Positions 27,784 through 36,845 of a stretch of 64,000 bases of DNA are shown one piece after another; within the stretch, counting starts at the first letter, position 1; every line of letters begins with the position of its first letter. The position numbers were made by a program, and so were the translations under genes. The stretch lies in the NCBI RefSeq assembly GCF_014202225.1, contig NZ_JACHGE010000003.1:230900-294899 (forward strand), written 5' to 3'. The notes under the pieces were generated by a model. It saw only the letters and a program-made list of their open reading frames with translations. It had not been told where the DNA came from and did not search any database. The DNA comes from Algibacter amylolyticus. Lineage in GTDB: Bacteria; Bacteroidota; Bacteroidia; Flavobacteriales; Flavobacteriaceae.

Positions 27784-29331
27784 TTATTTAGGATTGAACA
27801 CCGCAAATGGAATAATCATTTCTTCCAAGGAAACTCCACCATGTTGATATGTGTTTCTGTAATAACTAACATAATGGTTATAGTTATTTGGGTAAGCGAA
27901 AAACAAATCATTTTTAGCAAAAATATAAGAGCTGCTCATATTAATGGAAGGCAAGTGAAATTCCTTAGGATCTTTTGTGGCTAAAACATCTTTTTGATCA
28001 TAAGTTAAACTACGTCCCGTCTTATAACGTAAATTCAAACTTGTATCTCTATCTCCAATAACTTTTGATGGATTCTTTACGTTAATAGTACCATGGTCTG
28101 TGGTTAAAATTAATTTAAAACCTAGTTGCTGTGCTTGCTGTATCATATCTAGAAGTGGTGAATTTTTAAACCAACTTAAAGTTAAAGATCTATAAGCTTT
28201 ATCATTTGATGCTAATTCTTTAACAACTTCCATTTCTGTTTTGGAGTGCGAAAGCATATCTACAAAATTGTACACAACAACAGATAAGTCGTTATCTTTT
28301 AAAGACTTAAAATTTTCAGCTAGTTTTTTACCATTTTTTAAATTTGTTATTTTATGGTATTCATAACTTAAATGAGATAAGCCTAATCGTTTTAATTGAG
28401 CTTCTAAAAAATCGGCTTCATGCATGTTTTTTCCACCTTCATCCGTATCATTTTTCCAATATTGCGGAAATAGCTTTTCCATATCACTAGGCATTAACCC
28501 AGAAAAAATGGCGTTACGTGCGTACTGTGTAGCTGTAGGTAATATGCTAAAAAATGCTTCTTCCTTATCTTTTTTGTAATAATTATTAATTATTGGTTCG
28601 AAAACCTTCCATTGGTCATATCTTAAATTATCAATAACAACTAATAGTGTTGGTTGCTCTTTACTTATTTCTGGTACTATTTTTTCTTTAAATAGGGTAT
28701 GAGACATTATTGGAGCTTCTGTATGTGGCTCAAACCAATCGGCATAATTTTTATCGATAAACTTTCCGAATTGGTTGTTTGCTTCATTTTTTTGAGATTC
28801 TAAAATTTCAAACATTCCAATATCTTCGATATCTTCTAATTGAATTTCCCAATATATAAGCTTTTGATAAAGGTTTACCCATTCTTCATAACTATTAACC
28901 ATCGATAGATCCATGGCAATTTTTCTAAACTCTTGCTGATAGTTGGAAGTTGTTTTTTCTGAAACCAAACGGGAATGATCCAAGTTCTTTTTAAGACTTA
29001 AAAGAATTTGATTAGGATTTACAGGTTTTATTAGGTAATCGGCTATCTTATTTCCAATAGCTTCTTCCATAATATATTCTTCCTCACTTTTAGTAATCAT
29101 TACCACAGGAAGATTGTCTTTTTTCTCTTTTATTTCATGCAAGGTTTCCAACCCCGTTAGTCCCGGCATGTTTTCGTCTAAAAATACAATATCGAAATTA
29201 TGGTCATCCAATACGTCAATTGCCTCAGTACCGCTGTTACAGGTTGTAACGTGGTAGTTTTTCTTTTCAAGAAATAAAATATGCGGCTTAAGTAAATCAA
29301 TTTCATCATCAACCCAAAGTATCTTTATCAT
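27784..29331 (-). CDS. porX: PorX: response regulator with PglZ domain, type IX secretion regulator
   Basis: A 515-residue protein. Residues 1-120 are a receiver domain: acidic WVDDE at 6-10, phospho-acceptor Asp52 in FLDENMPG, and Lys in YLIKPVNP near 103. A helical linker follows, then a PglZ/alkaline-phosphatase-like domain from about residue 200 (LLVVIDNLRYDQW, SILPTATQYARNAIFSG, LILTTDHGT), with metal-binding Asp and His. This receiver-PglZ architecture is PorX, which with sensor PorY controls type IX secretion genes. Two proteins with type IX sorting signals are encoded at 60.5-64 kb. It is divergent from the HD-domain gene across 100 bp containing a 14-bp palindrome. Confidence 0.95.
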   Translation of the reverse strand: MIKILWVDDEIDLLKPHILFLEKKNYHVTTCNSGTEAIDVLDDHNFDIVFLDENMPGLTGLETLHEIKEKKDNLPVVMITKSEEEYIMEEAIGNKIADYLIKPVNPNQILLSLKKNLDHSRLVSEKTTSNYQQEFRKIAMDLSMVNSYEEWVNLYQKLIYWEIQLEDIEDIGMFEILESQKNEANNQFGKFIDKNYADWFEPHTEAPIMSHTLFKEKIVPEISKEQPTLLVVIDNLRYDQWKVFEPIINNYYKKDKEEAFFSILPTATQYARNAIFSGLMPSDMEKLFPQYWKNDTDEGGKNMHEADFLEAQLKRLGLSHLSYEYHKITNLKNGKKLAENFKSLKDNDLSVVVYNFVDMLSHSKTEMEVVKELASNDKAYRSLTLSWFKNSPLLDMIQQAQQLGFKLILTTDHGTINVKNPSKVIGDRDTSLNLRYKTGRSLTYDQKDVLATKDPKEFHLPSINMSSSYIFAKNDLFFAYPNNYNHYVSYYRNTYQHGGVSLEEMIIPFAVFNPK

Positions 29332-29353
29332 ATTACTGTATTTATTTTTATTG

Positions 29354-29367
29354 TTAAAACGTTTTAA
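29354..29367. promoter_or_regulatory. 14-bp perfect palindrome between porX and the HD-domain gene
   Basis: TTAAAACGTTTTAA is perfectly self-complementary and centred in the 100-bp divergent spacer, 23 bp from the porX start. It is a possible operator. The base composition is AT-rich, so a chance palindrome is not excluded. Confidence 0.35.
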
Positions 29368-29396
29368 TTGAAAGCGCCATTATAAGCCCTTATCAT

Positions 29397-29404
29397 TATA
29401 TTTG
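29397..29404 (+). promoter_or_regulatory. -7 box TATATTTG upstream of the HD-domain gene
   Basis: An exact TAnnTTTG match located 27 bp before the TTG start codon. A -33 TTG exists at 29368-29370 but the 26-nt spacing is long. Pattern evidence only. Confidence 0.35.
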
Positions 29405-29431
29405 TATTTATTTAATGTAAAAATTTAAAGT

Positions 29432-30652
29432 TTGAATAAACTTAAAATATTAAACGACCCAATTTACGGATTTATTACTATTCCAAATTCGTTAATTTTC
29501 GATTTAATTCAACACAAATACTTTCAGCGCTTACGCAGAATTACACAAATGGGTATGTCTTATTTGGTTTATCCGGGTGCGCATCATACTAGATTCCATC
29601 ATGCCATTGGTTGCGTTCATTTAATGCAGCAAGCAGTTAACGTGCTGCGTTTTAAAGGTGTTACCATTTCTGAAGATGAAGAAACAGGCTTGTATATTGC
29701 AATATTATTACATGATATTGGTCACGGTCCTTTCTCGCATGCCATGGAACATAGTATAGTAAATAACGTGTCTCATGAGGAGATTTCCTTGCTTTTTATG
29801 GAGCGTTTAAATGAGGAATTTAACGGAAGTTTAACGCTTGCTATTGAAATTTTTAGAGGCGAATACCCAAGAAGGTTTATGTGCCAGCTTATTTCTGGTC
29901 AATTAGACATGGATAGAGCCGATTATTTAAAGCGAGATAGTTTTTATACTGGAGTTGCAGAAGGGAACATTAATAGTGAGCGTTTAATTACTATGCTTAA
30001 TGTTGTTAATGACGAATTAGTGGTTCAAGAAAAAGGTATTTATAGCGTTGAGAAATTTATAATTGCTAGACGTTTAATGTATTGGCAAGTATACTTACAT
30101 AAAACAAGTTTAGCGGCCGAACAATTACTTATTAGGGTTTTAAAACGGGCTAAAGAGTTACATGAACTAGGACATAAATTAAAAGCTAGTGATGCTTTGC
30201 TGTATTTTTTAGAAAACAAAATAACCCGAGATAATTTTAATGATGAAACACTTCAGGTTTTTTCTCGTTTAGATGATTATGATATTATATCGGCTATGAA
30301 AGAATGGCAATATCATGACGATTTTGTGCTTAGCCATTTATGTGAAATGATTATTAACAGAAATTTACTTAAAGTAAAATTAAAAAATAAAGAAATTAAG
30401 GCAAATAGCTTGAAAAAGCACATGGATCTTATCATGAAAAAGTTTAATATTTCTAAAGAAGAAGCTAAGTACTTTGTGTTTCAAGGTAGCATTTCAAATC
30501 AGGCCTATCAATTAAATACTAAGCGTATTAACATATTACATAAATCTGGAAAAATCCAAGATATTGTAAAAGCTTCAGATCAATTGAACTTAAAAGCACT
30601 GTCAAAACCGGTAACAAAATATTATATATGTTACCCTAAGGTTAAACTTTAA
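29432..30652 (+). CDS. HD-domain metal-dependent phosphohydrolase
   Basis: A 406-residue protein with a TTG start (29432-29434). The homologous block begins at residue 2 (NKLKILNDPIYGFI), and the only nearby ATG (29415) is followed directly by a stop. HD-superfamily metal ligands appear in HTRFHHAIG and LLHDIGHGPFSHAMEH, with a later Asp in QLDMDRADYL. The family is related to dNTPase/SAMHD1-like phosphohydrolases; the true substrate of this Bacteroidota group is not known to me. It is transcribed alone, divergent from porX, and followed by the lipid A operon. Confidence 0.88.
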   Translation: MNKLKILNDPIYGFITIPNSLIFDLIQHKYFQRLRRITQMGMSYLVYPGAHHTRFHHAIGCVHLMQQAVNVLRFKGVTISEDEETGLYIAILLHDIGHGPFSHAMEHSIVNNVSHEEISLLFMERLNEEFNGSLTLAIEIFRGEYPRRFMCQLISGQLDMDRADYLKRDSFYTGVAEGNINSERLITMLNVVNDELVVQEKGIYSVEKFIIARRLMYWQVYLHKTSLAAEQLLIRVLKRAKELHELGHKLKASDALLYFLENKITRDNFNDETLQVFSRLDDYDIISAMKEWQYHDDFVLSHLCEMIINRNLLKVKLKNKEIKANSLKKHMDLIMKKFNISKEEAKYFVFQGSISNQAYQLNTKRINILHKSGKIQDIVKASDQLNLKALSKPVTKYYICYPKVKL

Positions 30653-30663
30653 CACATTTTTCC

Positions 30664-30671
30664 TATTTTTG
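30664..30671 (+). promoter_or_regulatory. -7 box TATTTTTG of the lpxD-lpxC/fabZ-lpxA operon
   Basis: An exact TAnnTTTG match 38 bp before the GTG start of lpxD and just past the stop of the HD gene. No clear -33 TTTG is present. The position strongly suggests the operon promoter. Confidence 0.4.
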
Positions 30672-30709
30672 CGTTCAATCAAACAAAAAACAACAACAAA
30701 CTACAAAGT

Positions 30710-31735
30710 GTGAAATTTACAGCACAACAAATAGCAGGAATATTAGAAGGTGATGTAGTTGGTAATCCAGATATTGAAGTCTCTAAACTTGCTAAAATTG
30801 AAGAGGGCTTTGAAGGAGCACTAACCTTTTTAGCTAACCCAAAATACACCTCACATATTTATTCTACTAATGCATCGGTAACCATAGTAAATAAAACCTT
30901 TAAGCCAGAGCATAATTTAAAAACAACATTAATTAAGGTTGATGATGCGTATTTGGCATTTTCAAAAATTCTTGAATACTATAATTCTGTTAAATTAAAT
31001 AAAGTAGGAATAGAGCAACCATCATTAATTTCCGATTCCGCTAAATGCGGCGATAATGTATACATAGGAGCATTCAGTTATATAGGTTCTAATGTAACAC
31101 TAGGAGATAATGTAAAGGTGTTTCCAAATGCTTATATAGGAGATAATACGGTTATTGATGACAATACAATTGTTTTTTCTGGAGCAAAAATTTATTCAGA
31201 AACGATTATAGGTAAAAATTGCATTATTAATTCTGGAGTTATAATAGGAGCAGACGGATTTGGTTTTGCACCAAGTGAAGATGGTAGTTATAAAAAAATA
31301 CCACAAATAGGAAATGTAATTATTGAAGACTTTGTAGATGTTGGTGCAGCAACTACAATTGATCGTGCAACATTAGGTTCTACCATCATTAGAGCAGGTG
31401 TAAAACTAGATAATCAAATTCAAATAGCACATAACGTTGAAATTGGTCGTAATACAGTTATAGCGGCTCAAACCGGTATAGCTGGCTCTACTAAAATTGG
31501 TGAAAACTGTCAAATTGGGGGCCAAGTAGGTATTGCAGGACATATTTCTATTGGTAATAACGTAAAAATACAAGCTCAATCAGGTATTGGTAGAAACGTT
31601 AAGGACGATGAAGTGCTTCAAGGTTCTCCGGCTATAAAATTAAGCGATTATAATAAGGCTTATGTTCACTTTAAGAACTTGCCAAATATTGTTAAGAATA
31701 TAAACGATTTAGAGAAGATAAATGGGAATAGTTAA
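30710..31735 (+). CDS. lpxD: UDP-3-O-acylglucosamine N-acyltransferase
   Basis: A 341-residue protein starting at GTG (30710-30712), as the conserved [13 protein letters not shown] follows it. An N-terminal uridine-binding domain ([14 protein letters not shown]) is followed by a left-handed beta-helix of hexapeptide repeats ([47 protein letters not shown]). The His in IAHNVEIG is the catalytic base of the family. It adds the second hydroxyacyl chain to the lipid A precursor. It overlaps lpxC-fabZ by 14 bp. A second, more divergent LpxD-like gene follows 3 kb downstream. Confidence 0.94.
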   Translation: MKFTAQQIAGILEGDVVGNPDIEVSKLAKIEEGFEGALTFLANPKYTSHIYSTNASVTIVNKTFKPEHNLKTTLIKVDDAYLAFSKILEYYNSVKLNKVGIEQPSLISDSAKCGDNVYIGAFSYIGSNVTLGDNVKVFPNAYIGDNTVIDDNTIVFSGAKIYSETIIGKNCIINSGVIIGADGFGFAPSEDGSYKKIPQIGNVIIEDFVDVGAATTIDRATLGSTIIRAGVKLDNQIQIAHNVEIGRNTVIAAQTGIAGSTKIGENCQIGGQVGIAGHISIGNNVKIQAQSGIGRNVKDDEVLQGSPAIKLSDYNKAYVHFKNLPNIVKNINDLEKINGNS

Positions 31736-33128
31736 CACTACAATCAAACAAAAAACTATTAAAGAAGAAATTTCTTTAACTGGAGTAGGGCTGCATACAG
31801 GTAAGGATGTAACCTTAACTTTTAAACCAGCAGAAGCCAATACAGGGTTTTCTTTTAAAAGAGTTGATTTAGAAGGTATGCCGGTTATTGAGGCCGATGC
31901 TAACTACGTTACAAACACACAACGTGGCACGTGTTTAGAGAAAAATGGCGTAACCATACAAACATCAGAACACGTTTTAGCCGCCTTAGTTGGTTTAGAT
32001 ATTGATAATGTTTTAATTGAATTGAATGCTTCTGAACCTCCAATTATGGATGGATCATCTAAATTTTTTGTTGAAGCTATTGAAAAAGCTGGTATTGAAG
32101 AACTTGATGCTTTTAGAGAAGAGTTTGTTGTAACTAATATTGTTTCTTATGTGGATGAAGAAACTGGAAGTGAAATTCTAGTAATGCCATCAAACGAATA
32201 CCAAATTACAACTATGGTTGATTTTGGTACTAAAGTTTTAGGGACTCAAAATGCAACTTTAAATACCATATCAGACTTTAAAAAGGATATTTCAGATTCT
32301 AGAACATTTAGTTTTTTGCATGAAATTGAAATGCTTTTAGAGCATGGATTAATAAAAGGTGGTGATTTAAATAATGCTATTGTTTATGTTGACAAAGCAT
32401 TATCTGAAGAAACTATGGAAAGGCTTAAAGTAGCTTTCAAAAAAGATTCTATCGCAGTTAAACCTAATGGTATATTAGATAACTTAACGCTACATCACCC
32501 TAATGAAGCAGCGAGACATAAGTTGTTAGATGTTTTAGGAGATTTAGCTTTAGTTAAAACTAGAATTAGAGGTAAAGTTATAGCTAATAAGCCTGGTCAT
32601 TTTGTTAATACTCAGTTTGCAAAAAAGCTTTCTAAAATCATTAAAAATGAGCGTCGTAACAATGTTCCTAATATAGATTTAAACTCTGCACCATTAATGG
32701 ATGTAGTACAAATTATGGATATGTTACCACACAGACAACCATTTTTGTTAATTGATAAGGTATTTGAACTAACAGATAACCATGTGGTTGCTACAAAAAA
32801 TGTAACCATGAACGAAGAGTTCTTTAAAGGTCATTTTCCAGGACAACCAGTTATGCCAGGGGTTTTAATAGTAGAAGCTATGGCGCAAACAGGAGGTGTT
32901 TTAGTTTTAAATACCGTACCAGATCCAGAAAACTATTTAACCTTCTTCATGAAAATGGATAATGTTAAGTTTAAACAAAAAGTAAGTCCAGGAGATACGC
33001 TTATTTTTAATTGTTCGTTAATAACTCCAATTCGTCGTGGTATTTGCCATATGCAAGGTTATGCTTATGCTAACGGAAAATTATGTGCAGAAGCTGAATT
33101 AATGGCTCAAATATCTAAAGTAAAATAA
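31722..33128 (+). CDS. lpxC-fabZ: Bifunctional LpxC deacetylase / FabZ 3-hydroxyacyl-ACP dehydratase
   Basis: A 468-residue fusion. Residues 1-310 are Lpx[24 protein letters not shown] (Zn His), [10 protein letters not shown] and [19 protein letters not shown] (Zn His/Asp). Residues 320-468 are Fab[17 protein letters not shown] and [20 protein letters not shown] with catalytic His and Glu. LpxC performs the committed lipid A step; FabZ dehydrates hydroxyacyl-ACP, so the fusion sits at the branch point between lipid A and fatty acid synthesis. The fusion is a known Bacteroidota trait. It overlaps lpxD by 14 bp and precedes lpxA by 2 bp. Confidence 0.97.
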   Translation: MGIVNTTIKQKTIKEEISLTGVGLHTGKDVTLTFKPAEANTGFSFKRVDLEGMPVIEADANYVTNTQRGTCLEKNGVTIQTSEHVLAALVGLDIDNVLIELNASEPPIMDGSSKFFVEAIEKAGIEELDAFREEFVVTNIVSYVDEETGSEILVMPSNEYQITTMVDFGTKVLGTQNATLNTISDFKKDISDSRTFSFLHEIEMLLEHGLIKGGDLNNAIVYVDKALSEETMERLKVAFKKDSIAVKPNGILDNLTLHHPNEAARHKLLDVLGDLALVKTRIRGKVIANKPGHFVNTQFAKKLSKIIKNERRNNVPNIDLNSAPLMDVVQIMDMLPHRQPFLLIDKVFELTDNHVVATKNVTMNEEFFKGHFPGQPVMPGVLIVEAMAQTGGVLVLNTVPDPENYLTFFMKMDNVKFKQKVSPGDTLIFNCSLITPIRRGICHMQGYAYANGKLCAEAELMAQISKVK

Positions 33129-33130
33129 AT

Positions 33131-33916
33131 ATGAACCAACCCTTAGCTTACGTACATCCAGGAGCAAAAATTGCGAAGAATGTAGTTATCGAGCCATTTA
33201 CAACCATTCACAACAATGTAATAATTGGCGAAGGCACTTGGATAGGCAGTAATGTGACTATTATGGAAGGTGCTAGAATTGGTAAAAACTGTAATATTTT
33301 CCCCGGTTCAGTAATTTCTGCTGTGCCTCAAGATTTAAAATATAATGATGAAGATACCACTGTTGAAATAGGAAACAATGTTACCATTAGAGAGTGTGTT
33401 ACCATAAATAGAGGTACAACTGACAGAATGAAAACTGTAGTAGGCGATAACTGTTTAATAATGGCGTATTGCCATATTGCTCACGATTGTATTGTTGGTA
33501 AAAACTGTATCTTTTCAAATAATAGTACTTTGGCAGGACACATTACTATTGGTGATTTTGTAGTTTTAGCAGGTATGACGGCTGTTCACCAATTTGTATC
33601 TGTTGGAAACCACGCTTTTGTAACTGGAGGTTCTTTAGTTAGAAAAGATGTTCCACCATTTGTAAAAGCGGCAAGAGAGCCTTTATCTTATGTTGGTATT
33701 AACTCAGTAGGTTTAAGACGCCGCGGTTATACCACAGAGAAAATCAGAGAAATTCAAGATATATTTAGAATTTTATATCAAAAAAATTATAATAATACTC
33801 AAGCTGCAGAAATTATTGAAGCGGAAATGGAAGCAACTCCAGAGCGCGACGAAATTCTTCAATTTATTAAAAATTCGCATCGAGGTATCATGAAAGGATA
33901 TTTCAAATCTAACTAG
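33131..33916 (+). CDS. lpxA: Acyl-ACP--UDP-N-acetylglucosamine O-acyltransferase
   Basis: A 261-residue left-handed beta-helix protein. It opens with AYVHPGAKIAKNVVIEPF and carries EIGNNVTIRECVTINRGT, MAYCHIAHDCIVG (catalytic His) and GMTAVHQFVSVG, the classic LpxA motifs, then a C-terminal helical domain (GLRRRGYTTEKI). It catalyses the first lipid A step, acylating UDP-GlcNAc at O3. It begins 2 bp after lpxC-fabZ and is clearly co-transcribed. Confidence 0.97.
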   Translation: MNQPLAYVHPGAKIAKNVVIEPFTTIHNNVIIGEGTWIGSNVTIMEGARIGKNCNIFPGSVISAVPQDLKYNDEDTTVEIGNNVTIRECVTINRGTTDRMKTVVGDNCLIMAYCHIAHDCIVGKNCIFSNNSTLAGHITIGDFVVLAGMTAVHQFVSVGNHAFVTGGSLVRKDVPPFVKAAREPLSYVGINSVGLRRRGYTTEKIREIQDIFRILYQKNYNNTQAAEIIEAEMEATPERDEILQFIKNSHRGIMKGYFKSN

Positions 33917-33962
33917 GATTTTAAAACAGCTTATTAAATAACAATTTTACAATAAAAGCATT

Positions 33963-34529
33963 ATGGCAACTACAAGTGATATTAGAAACGGATTATGTAT
34001 ACGTTACAACAACGATATCTATAAAATAATTGAATTTTTACACGTTAAGCCTGGTAAAGGTCCAGCGTTTGTAAGAACAAAAATGAAAAGTGTTACTAGC
34101 GGAAAAGTTTTAGATAATACATTTTCGGCAGGACACAAATTAGAAGATGTACGTGTAGAAACACATAAATTTCAATATTTATATAATGATGGTGAATTTT
34201 ATCATTTTATGAATGAGGCGGATTATACGCAAATCCGTTTATTAGAAGCAGCTTTAGATAATCCTGGATTAATGAAAGAGGGAGAAGTAGTTACTGTTTT
34301 AATAAATACTGAAGATAATGCTCCTTTATCTGTAGATTTACCTGCAAGTGTAATTCTAGAAGTAACAGCTACAGAGCCAGGTGTAAAAGGAAATACAGCT
34401 ACAAATGCTACTAAACCAGCAACCGTAGAAACTGGAGCAACTGTAAATGTGCCTTTATTTATTAATGAAGGTGATAAGGTTAAAATAGAAACAGCAAAAG
34501 GAACGTATAAAGAACGTGTTAAAGAATAA
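33963..34529 (+). CDS. efp: Elongation factor P
   Basis: A 188-residue protein with the three beta-barrel domains of EF-P. The tip loop is HVKPGKGPAFVRTKMK, with Lys32 at the position that is modified in many bacteria. Downstream LLEAALDNPGLMKEGEVVTV, LPASVILEV and the C-terminal signature GNTATNATKPATVETGATVNVPLF (two parts) are standard. It relieves ribosome stalling at polyproline stretches. It sits 46 bp after lpxA, and a CAGT-rich inverted repeat follows. Confidence 0.96.
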   Translation: MATTSDIRNGLCIRYNNDIYKIIEFLHVKPGKGPAFVRTKMKSVTSGKVLDNTFSAGHKLEDVRVETHKFQYLYNDGEFYHFMNEADYTQIRLLEAALDNPGLMKEGEVVTVLINTEDNAPLSVDLPASVILEVTATEPGVKGNTATNATKPATVETGATVNVPLFINEGDKVKIETAKGTYKERVKE

Positions 34530-34534
34530 ATAAT

Positions 34535-34613
34535 CAGTCCACAGTTTGCAGTGTTCAGTAAGCAGGTCTTACTTAAACACTGTATATTGCTAACTGAGTA
34601 CTGACCACTGAAT
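34535..34613. repeat. CAGT-rich intergenic palindrome between efp and the lpxD-like gene
   Basis: The spacer is built of CAGT-type units on the left and CTGA/ACTG units on the right and folds on itself. The inner arms are CAGTGTTCAGTAAG (34549-34562) and CTTACTTAAACACTG (34568-34582), with outer arms around 34535-34548 and 34585-34612. No T-run follows, so it is not a classic terminator. It resembles dispersed intergenic palindromes rather than a gene. Confidence 0.6.
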
Positions 34614-35555
34614 ATGAAATTCCCAAAACCACACACTTTAAAACAAATTGCAGATCTTATAGACTGTAATTTTGTAGGAAATGCAGATTTTCAAGTTTTA
34701 GGCATGAACGAAATTCATGTTGTAGAGCCTGGAGATATTGTGTTTGTCGACCATCCTAAGTACTACGGCAAAGCTTTAGAGTCGGCGGCTACAATTGTGT
34801 TAATTAATAAAGAGGTAGACTGTCCAGAAGGGAAGGCATTACTTGTAAGCGATGATCCTTTTAGAGATTTCAATACACTTACAAATCACTTTAAACCATT
34901 TCAAGCTTCAAATACGGCAATTTCAGCTTCAGTAAAAATTGGAAAAAACACAGTAGTTCAACCCAATTGTTTTATTGGAAATAATGTAACAATAGGCGAT
35001 AATTGCACTATACATTCCAACGTTAGTATTTATGATGATGCTGTAATTGGAAATAATGTTACCATTCATGCTAACTCCGTTTTAGGAGCAAATGCATTCT
35101 ATTACAAAAATAGACCAGAGGGTTTCGATAGATTAAAATCTGGCGGACGCGTGGTTATAAAAGATCATGTAGATATAGGTGCAGGTTGCACAATCGATAG
35201 AGGTGTAACCGGCGATACCATTATTGGCGAAGGAACTAAACTAGACAACCTAATTCAAGTTGGTCACGATACCGTTATTGGTAAAAAATGTTTAATAGCG
35301 TCTCAAGTTGGTATTGCTGGCTGCGTTGTTATTGAGGACGAAGTAACACTTTGGGGGCAGGTAGGTACTACAAGCGGTATAACTATTGGTAAAAAAGCAG
35401 TGGTTCAAGGGCAATCTGGAGTCACAAAGTCTATAGAAGGCGGAAAAACCTATTGGGGTACACCAGCGCAAGAAGTTCGTGCAAAATTAAAAGAAATGGC
35501 ATCTGTTAAACAAATTCCTAATCTTTTAAAACGAATAAAAAATAAAGAGATTTAA
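34614..35555 (+). CDS. LpxD-like N-acyltransferase paralogue (left-handed beta-helix)
   Basis: A 313-residue protein with the LpxD domain order: N-terminal uridine-binding-like region ([33 protein letters not shown]), then hexapeptide repeats ([16 protein letters not shown]), a [14 protein letters not shown] segment with the expected His, and a short C-terminal helix. It differs from the first LpxD: the GADGFGFAP loop is replaced by [22 protein letters not shown] (two parts). It may be a second LpxD with other acyl specificity or a different N-acyltransferase. It lies between efp and sucD. Confidence 0.82.
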   Translation: MKFPKPHTLKQIADLIDCNFVGNADFQVLGMNEIHVVEPGDIVFVDHPKYYGKALESAATIVLINKEVDCPEGKALLVSDDPFRDFNTLTNHFKPFQASNTAISASVKIGKNTVVQPNCFIGNNVTIGDNCTIHSNVSIYDDAVIGNNVTIHANSVLGANAFYYKNRPEGFDRLKSGGRVVIKDHVDIGAGCTIDRGVTGDTIIGEGTKLDNLIQVGHDTVIGKKCLIASQVGIAGCVVIEDEVTLWGQVGTTSGITIGKKAVVQGQSGVTKSIEGGKTYWGTPAQEVRAKLKEMASVKQIPNLLKRIKNKEI

Positions 35556-35578
35556 TATAAAAAGTGATTTCAAAAAAT

Positions 35579-35586
35579 TACATTTG
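35579..35586 (+). promoter_or_regulatory. -7 box TACATTTG upstream of sucD
   Basis: An exact TAnnTTTG match 25 bp before the sucD ATG in a 56-bp spacer. No clear -33 element. Confidence 0.4.
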
Positions 35587-35611
35587 TAGAACAATATCCA
35601 AATAAGAAAAT

Positions 35612-36484
35612 ATGAGTGTTTTAGTTAACAAAGATTCAAAAATTATAGTACAAGGATTTACAGGTAGTGAAGGTACATTTCACGCAGGTCAAATGATTGA
35701 ATACGGTACCAACGTTGTTGGTGGTGTAACTCCAGGAAAAGGAGGTCAAACACATTTAGATCGTCCGGTTTTTAATACAGTACAAGATGCTGTAGAAAAA
35801 GTTGGTGCAGATACTACCATTATTTTCGTTCCGCCAGCATTTGCTGCCGATGCGATTATGGAAGCTGCCGATGCTGGAATAAAAGTAATTATTACAATTA
35901 CAGAAGGTATTCCTGTTGCCGATATGATTACGGCTTCAAGCTACATTAAAGGTAAAGATTGTAGATTAATTGGTCCTAACTGTCCAGGTGTAATTACGCC
36001 AGGTGAAGCAAAAGTTGGTATTATGCCAGGTTTCGTTTTCAAAAAAGGAAAAGTAGGTATTGTTTCTAAATCAGGAACATTAACTTATGAGGCTGCCGAC
36101 CAAGTTGTAAAACAAGGTTTAGGTATTACTACAGCCATTGGTATTGGTGGCGATCCAATTATTGGAACAACAACTAAAGAAGCGGTAGAGTTATTAATTA
36201 ACGACCCAGAAACAGAAGCTGTTGTAATGATAGGTGAAATTGGAGGTCAATTAGAAGCAGATGCTGCACATTGGTATAAAGCAAGTGGAAGTAAAAAACC
36301 AGTTGTTGGTTTTATCGCTGGCGAAACTGCTCCTGCAGGTCGTACAATGGGACACGCTGGTGCCATAGTTGGTGGTAGCGATGATACTGCACAAGCTAAA
36401 AAAGCAATTATGAGAGAATGTGGAATTCACGTTGTAGATTCTCCAGCCGAAATAGGAAAAAAGATTGCCGAAGTTTTAGGATAA
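35612..36484 (+). CDS. sucD: Succinate--CoA ligase (ADP-forming), alpha subunit
   Basis: A 290-residue protein, standard length. The N-terminal CoA-binding domain has [20 protein letters not shown] and GGVTPGKGG. The ligase domain has [27 protein letters not shown] and [16 protein letters not shown], whose His is phosphorylated during catalysis. It interconverts succinyl-CoA and succinate in the TCA cycle. The beta subunit gene (sucC) is not in this window, so the subunits are encoded apart. A strong terminator follows. Confidence 0.97.
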   Translation: MSVLVNKDSKIIVQGFTGSEGTFHAGQMIEYGTNVVGGVTPGKGGQTHLDRPVFNTVQDAVEKVGADTTIIFVPPAFAADAIMEAADAGIKVIITITEGIPVADMITASSYIKGKDCRLIGPNCPGVITPGEAKVGIMPGFVFKKGKVGIVSKSGTLTYEAADQVVKQGLGITTAIGIGGDPIIGTTTKEAVELLINDPETEAVVMIGEIGGQLEADAAHWYKASGSKKPVVGFIAGETAPAGRTMGHAGAIVGGSDDTAQAKKAIMRECGIHVVDSPAEIGKKIAEVLG

Positions 36485-36502
36485 TCCTTAATACATATAA
36501 AT

Positions 36503-36538
36503 AAATCCGTTAGCTATTTTAGTTAACGGATTTTTTTT
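36503..36538 (+). terminator. Rho-independent terminator after sucD
   Basis: AAATCCGTTA (36503-36512) pairs with TAACGGATTT (36524-36533), extended inward by GCTA/TAGT with one G-U pair around a TTT loop, and followed by a T-run. Confidence 0.9.
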
Positions 36539-36548
36539 TAAATAATTT

Positions 36549-36649
36549 GGGCGTTACCACAAGGGTCGGGCTTTTGGCAGTCGCTTTTTTGTGTTGCATA
36601 TGTGCAACAACACAAAAAGAGCTTCAACAAATGCCGCAATCCCTAACGC
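36549..36649 (+). repeat. Structured dispersed element, copy 1 (GGGCGTT ... CCCTAACGC)
   Basis: About 101 bp, distinctly GC-richer than its surroundings. The ends are GGGCGTTA and TAACGC, partly complementary. Inside are GTCGGGCTTTTGG, a hairpin with inner arms GTTGCA/TGCAAC (36593-36598, 36603-36608) and outer T-run/A-run arms, then ATGCCGCAATCCCTAACGC. The reverse complement shares blocks GCGTTAGGGATTG, CGGCAT, AGCTC, AGCGA, AAAGCCCGAC and AACGCCC with copy 2 at 59220-59345. No open reading frame or transposase is present. Confidence 0.75.
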
Positions 36650-36706
36650 AAAATCATAACAAGTTAAAAACAACAAGGTTTATTTCAACATAACACAGGT
36701 ATTTGT

Positions 36707-36714
36707 TATATTTG
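36707..36714 (+). promoter_or_regulatory. -7 box TATATTTG upstream of fabG
   Basis: An exact TAnnTTTG match 131 bp before the fabG ATG. The -33 region (around 36685) has TTTC rather than TTTG. Candidate only. Confidence 0.35.
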
Positions 36715-36845
36715 ATTATGTTCAAAAACCCGTTTAAAAACTAACCATTAAATGAATTGTACATCTATCATAAAGCAACACAAAAGCTTAATTAAATAAA
36801 TGTTTAAGGTGTAACATATCATTTAAAAAAAATAAAATTATAAAC

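Larger units (their letters stand above)
36485..36845. other. Non-coding spacer sucD-fabG (361 bp)
   Basis: It contains, in order, the sucD terminator (36503-36538), a structured element bounded by GGGCGTT and TAACGC (36549-36649), and a -7 promoter box (36707-36714), leaving a fabG leader of about 125 nt. I see no coding region. Confidence 0.6.

Noticed and set aside
36549..36649. Integron attC site
   Set aside because: The ends are GTTA...TAAC, the reverse of the attC order (RYYYAAC ... GTTRRRY), and no integrase or cassette array is present.
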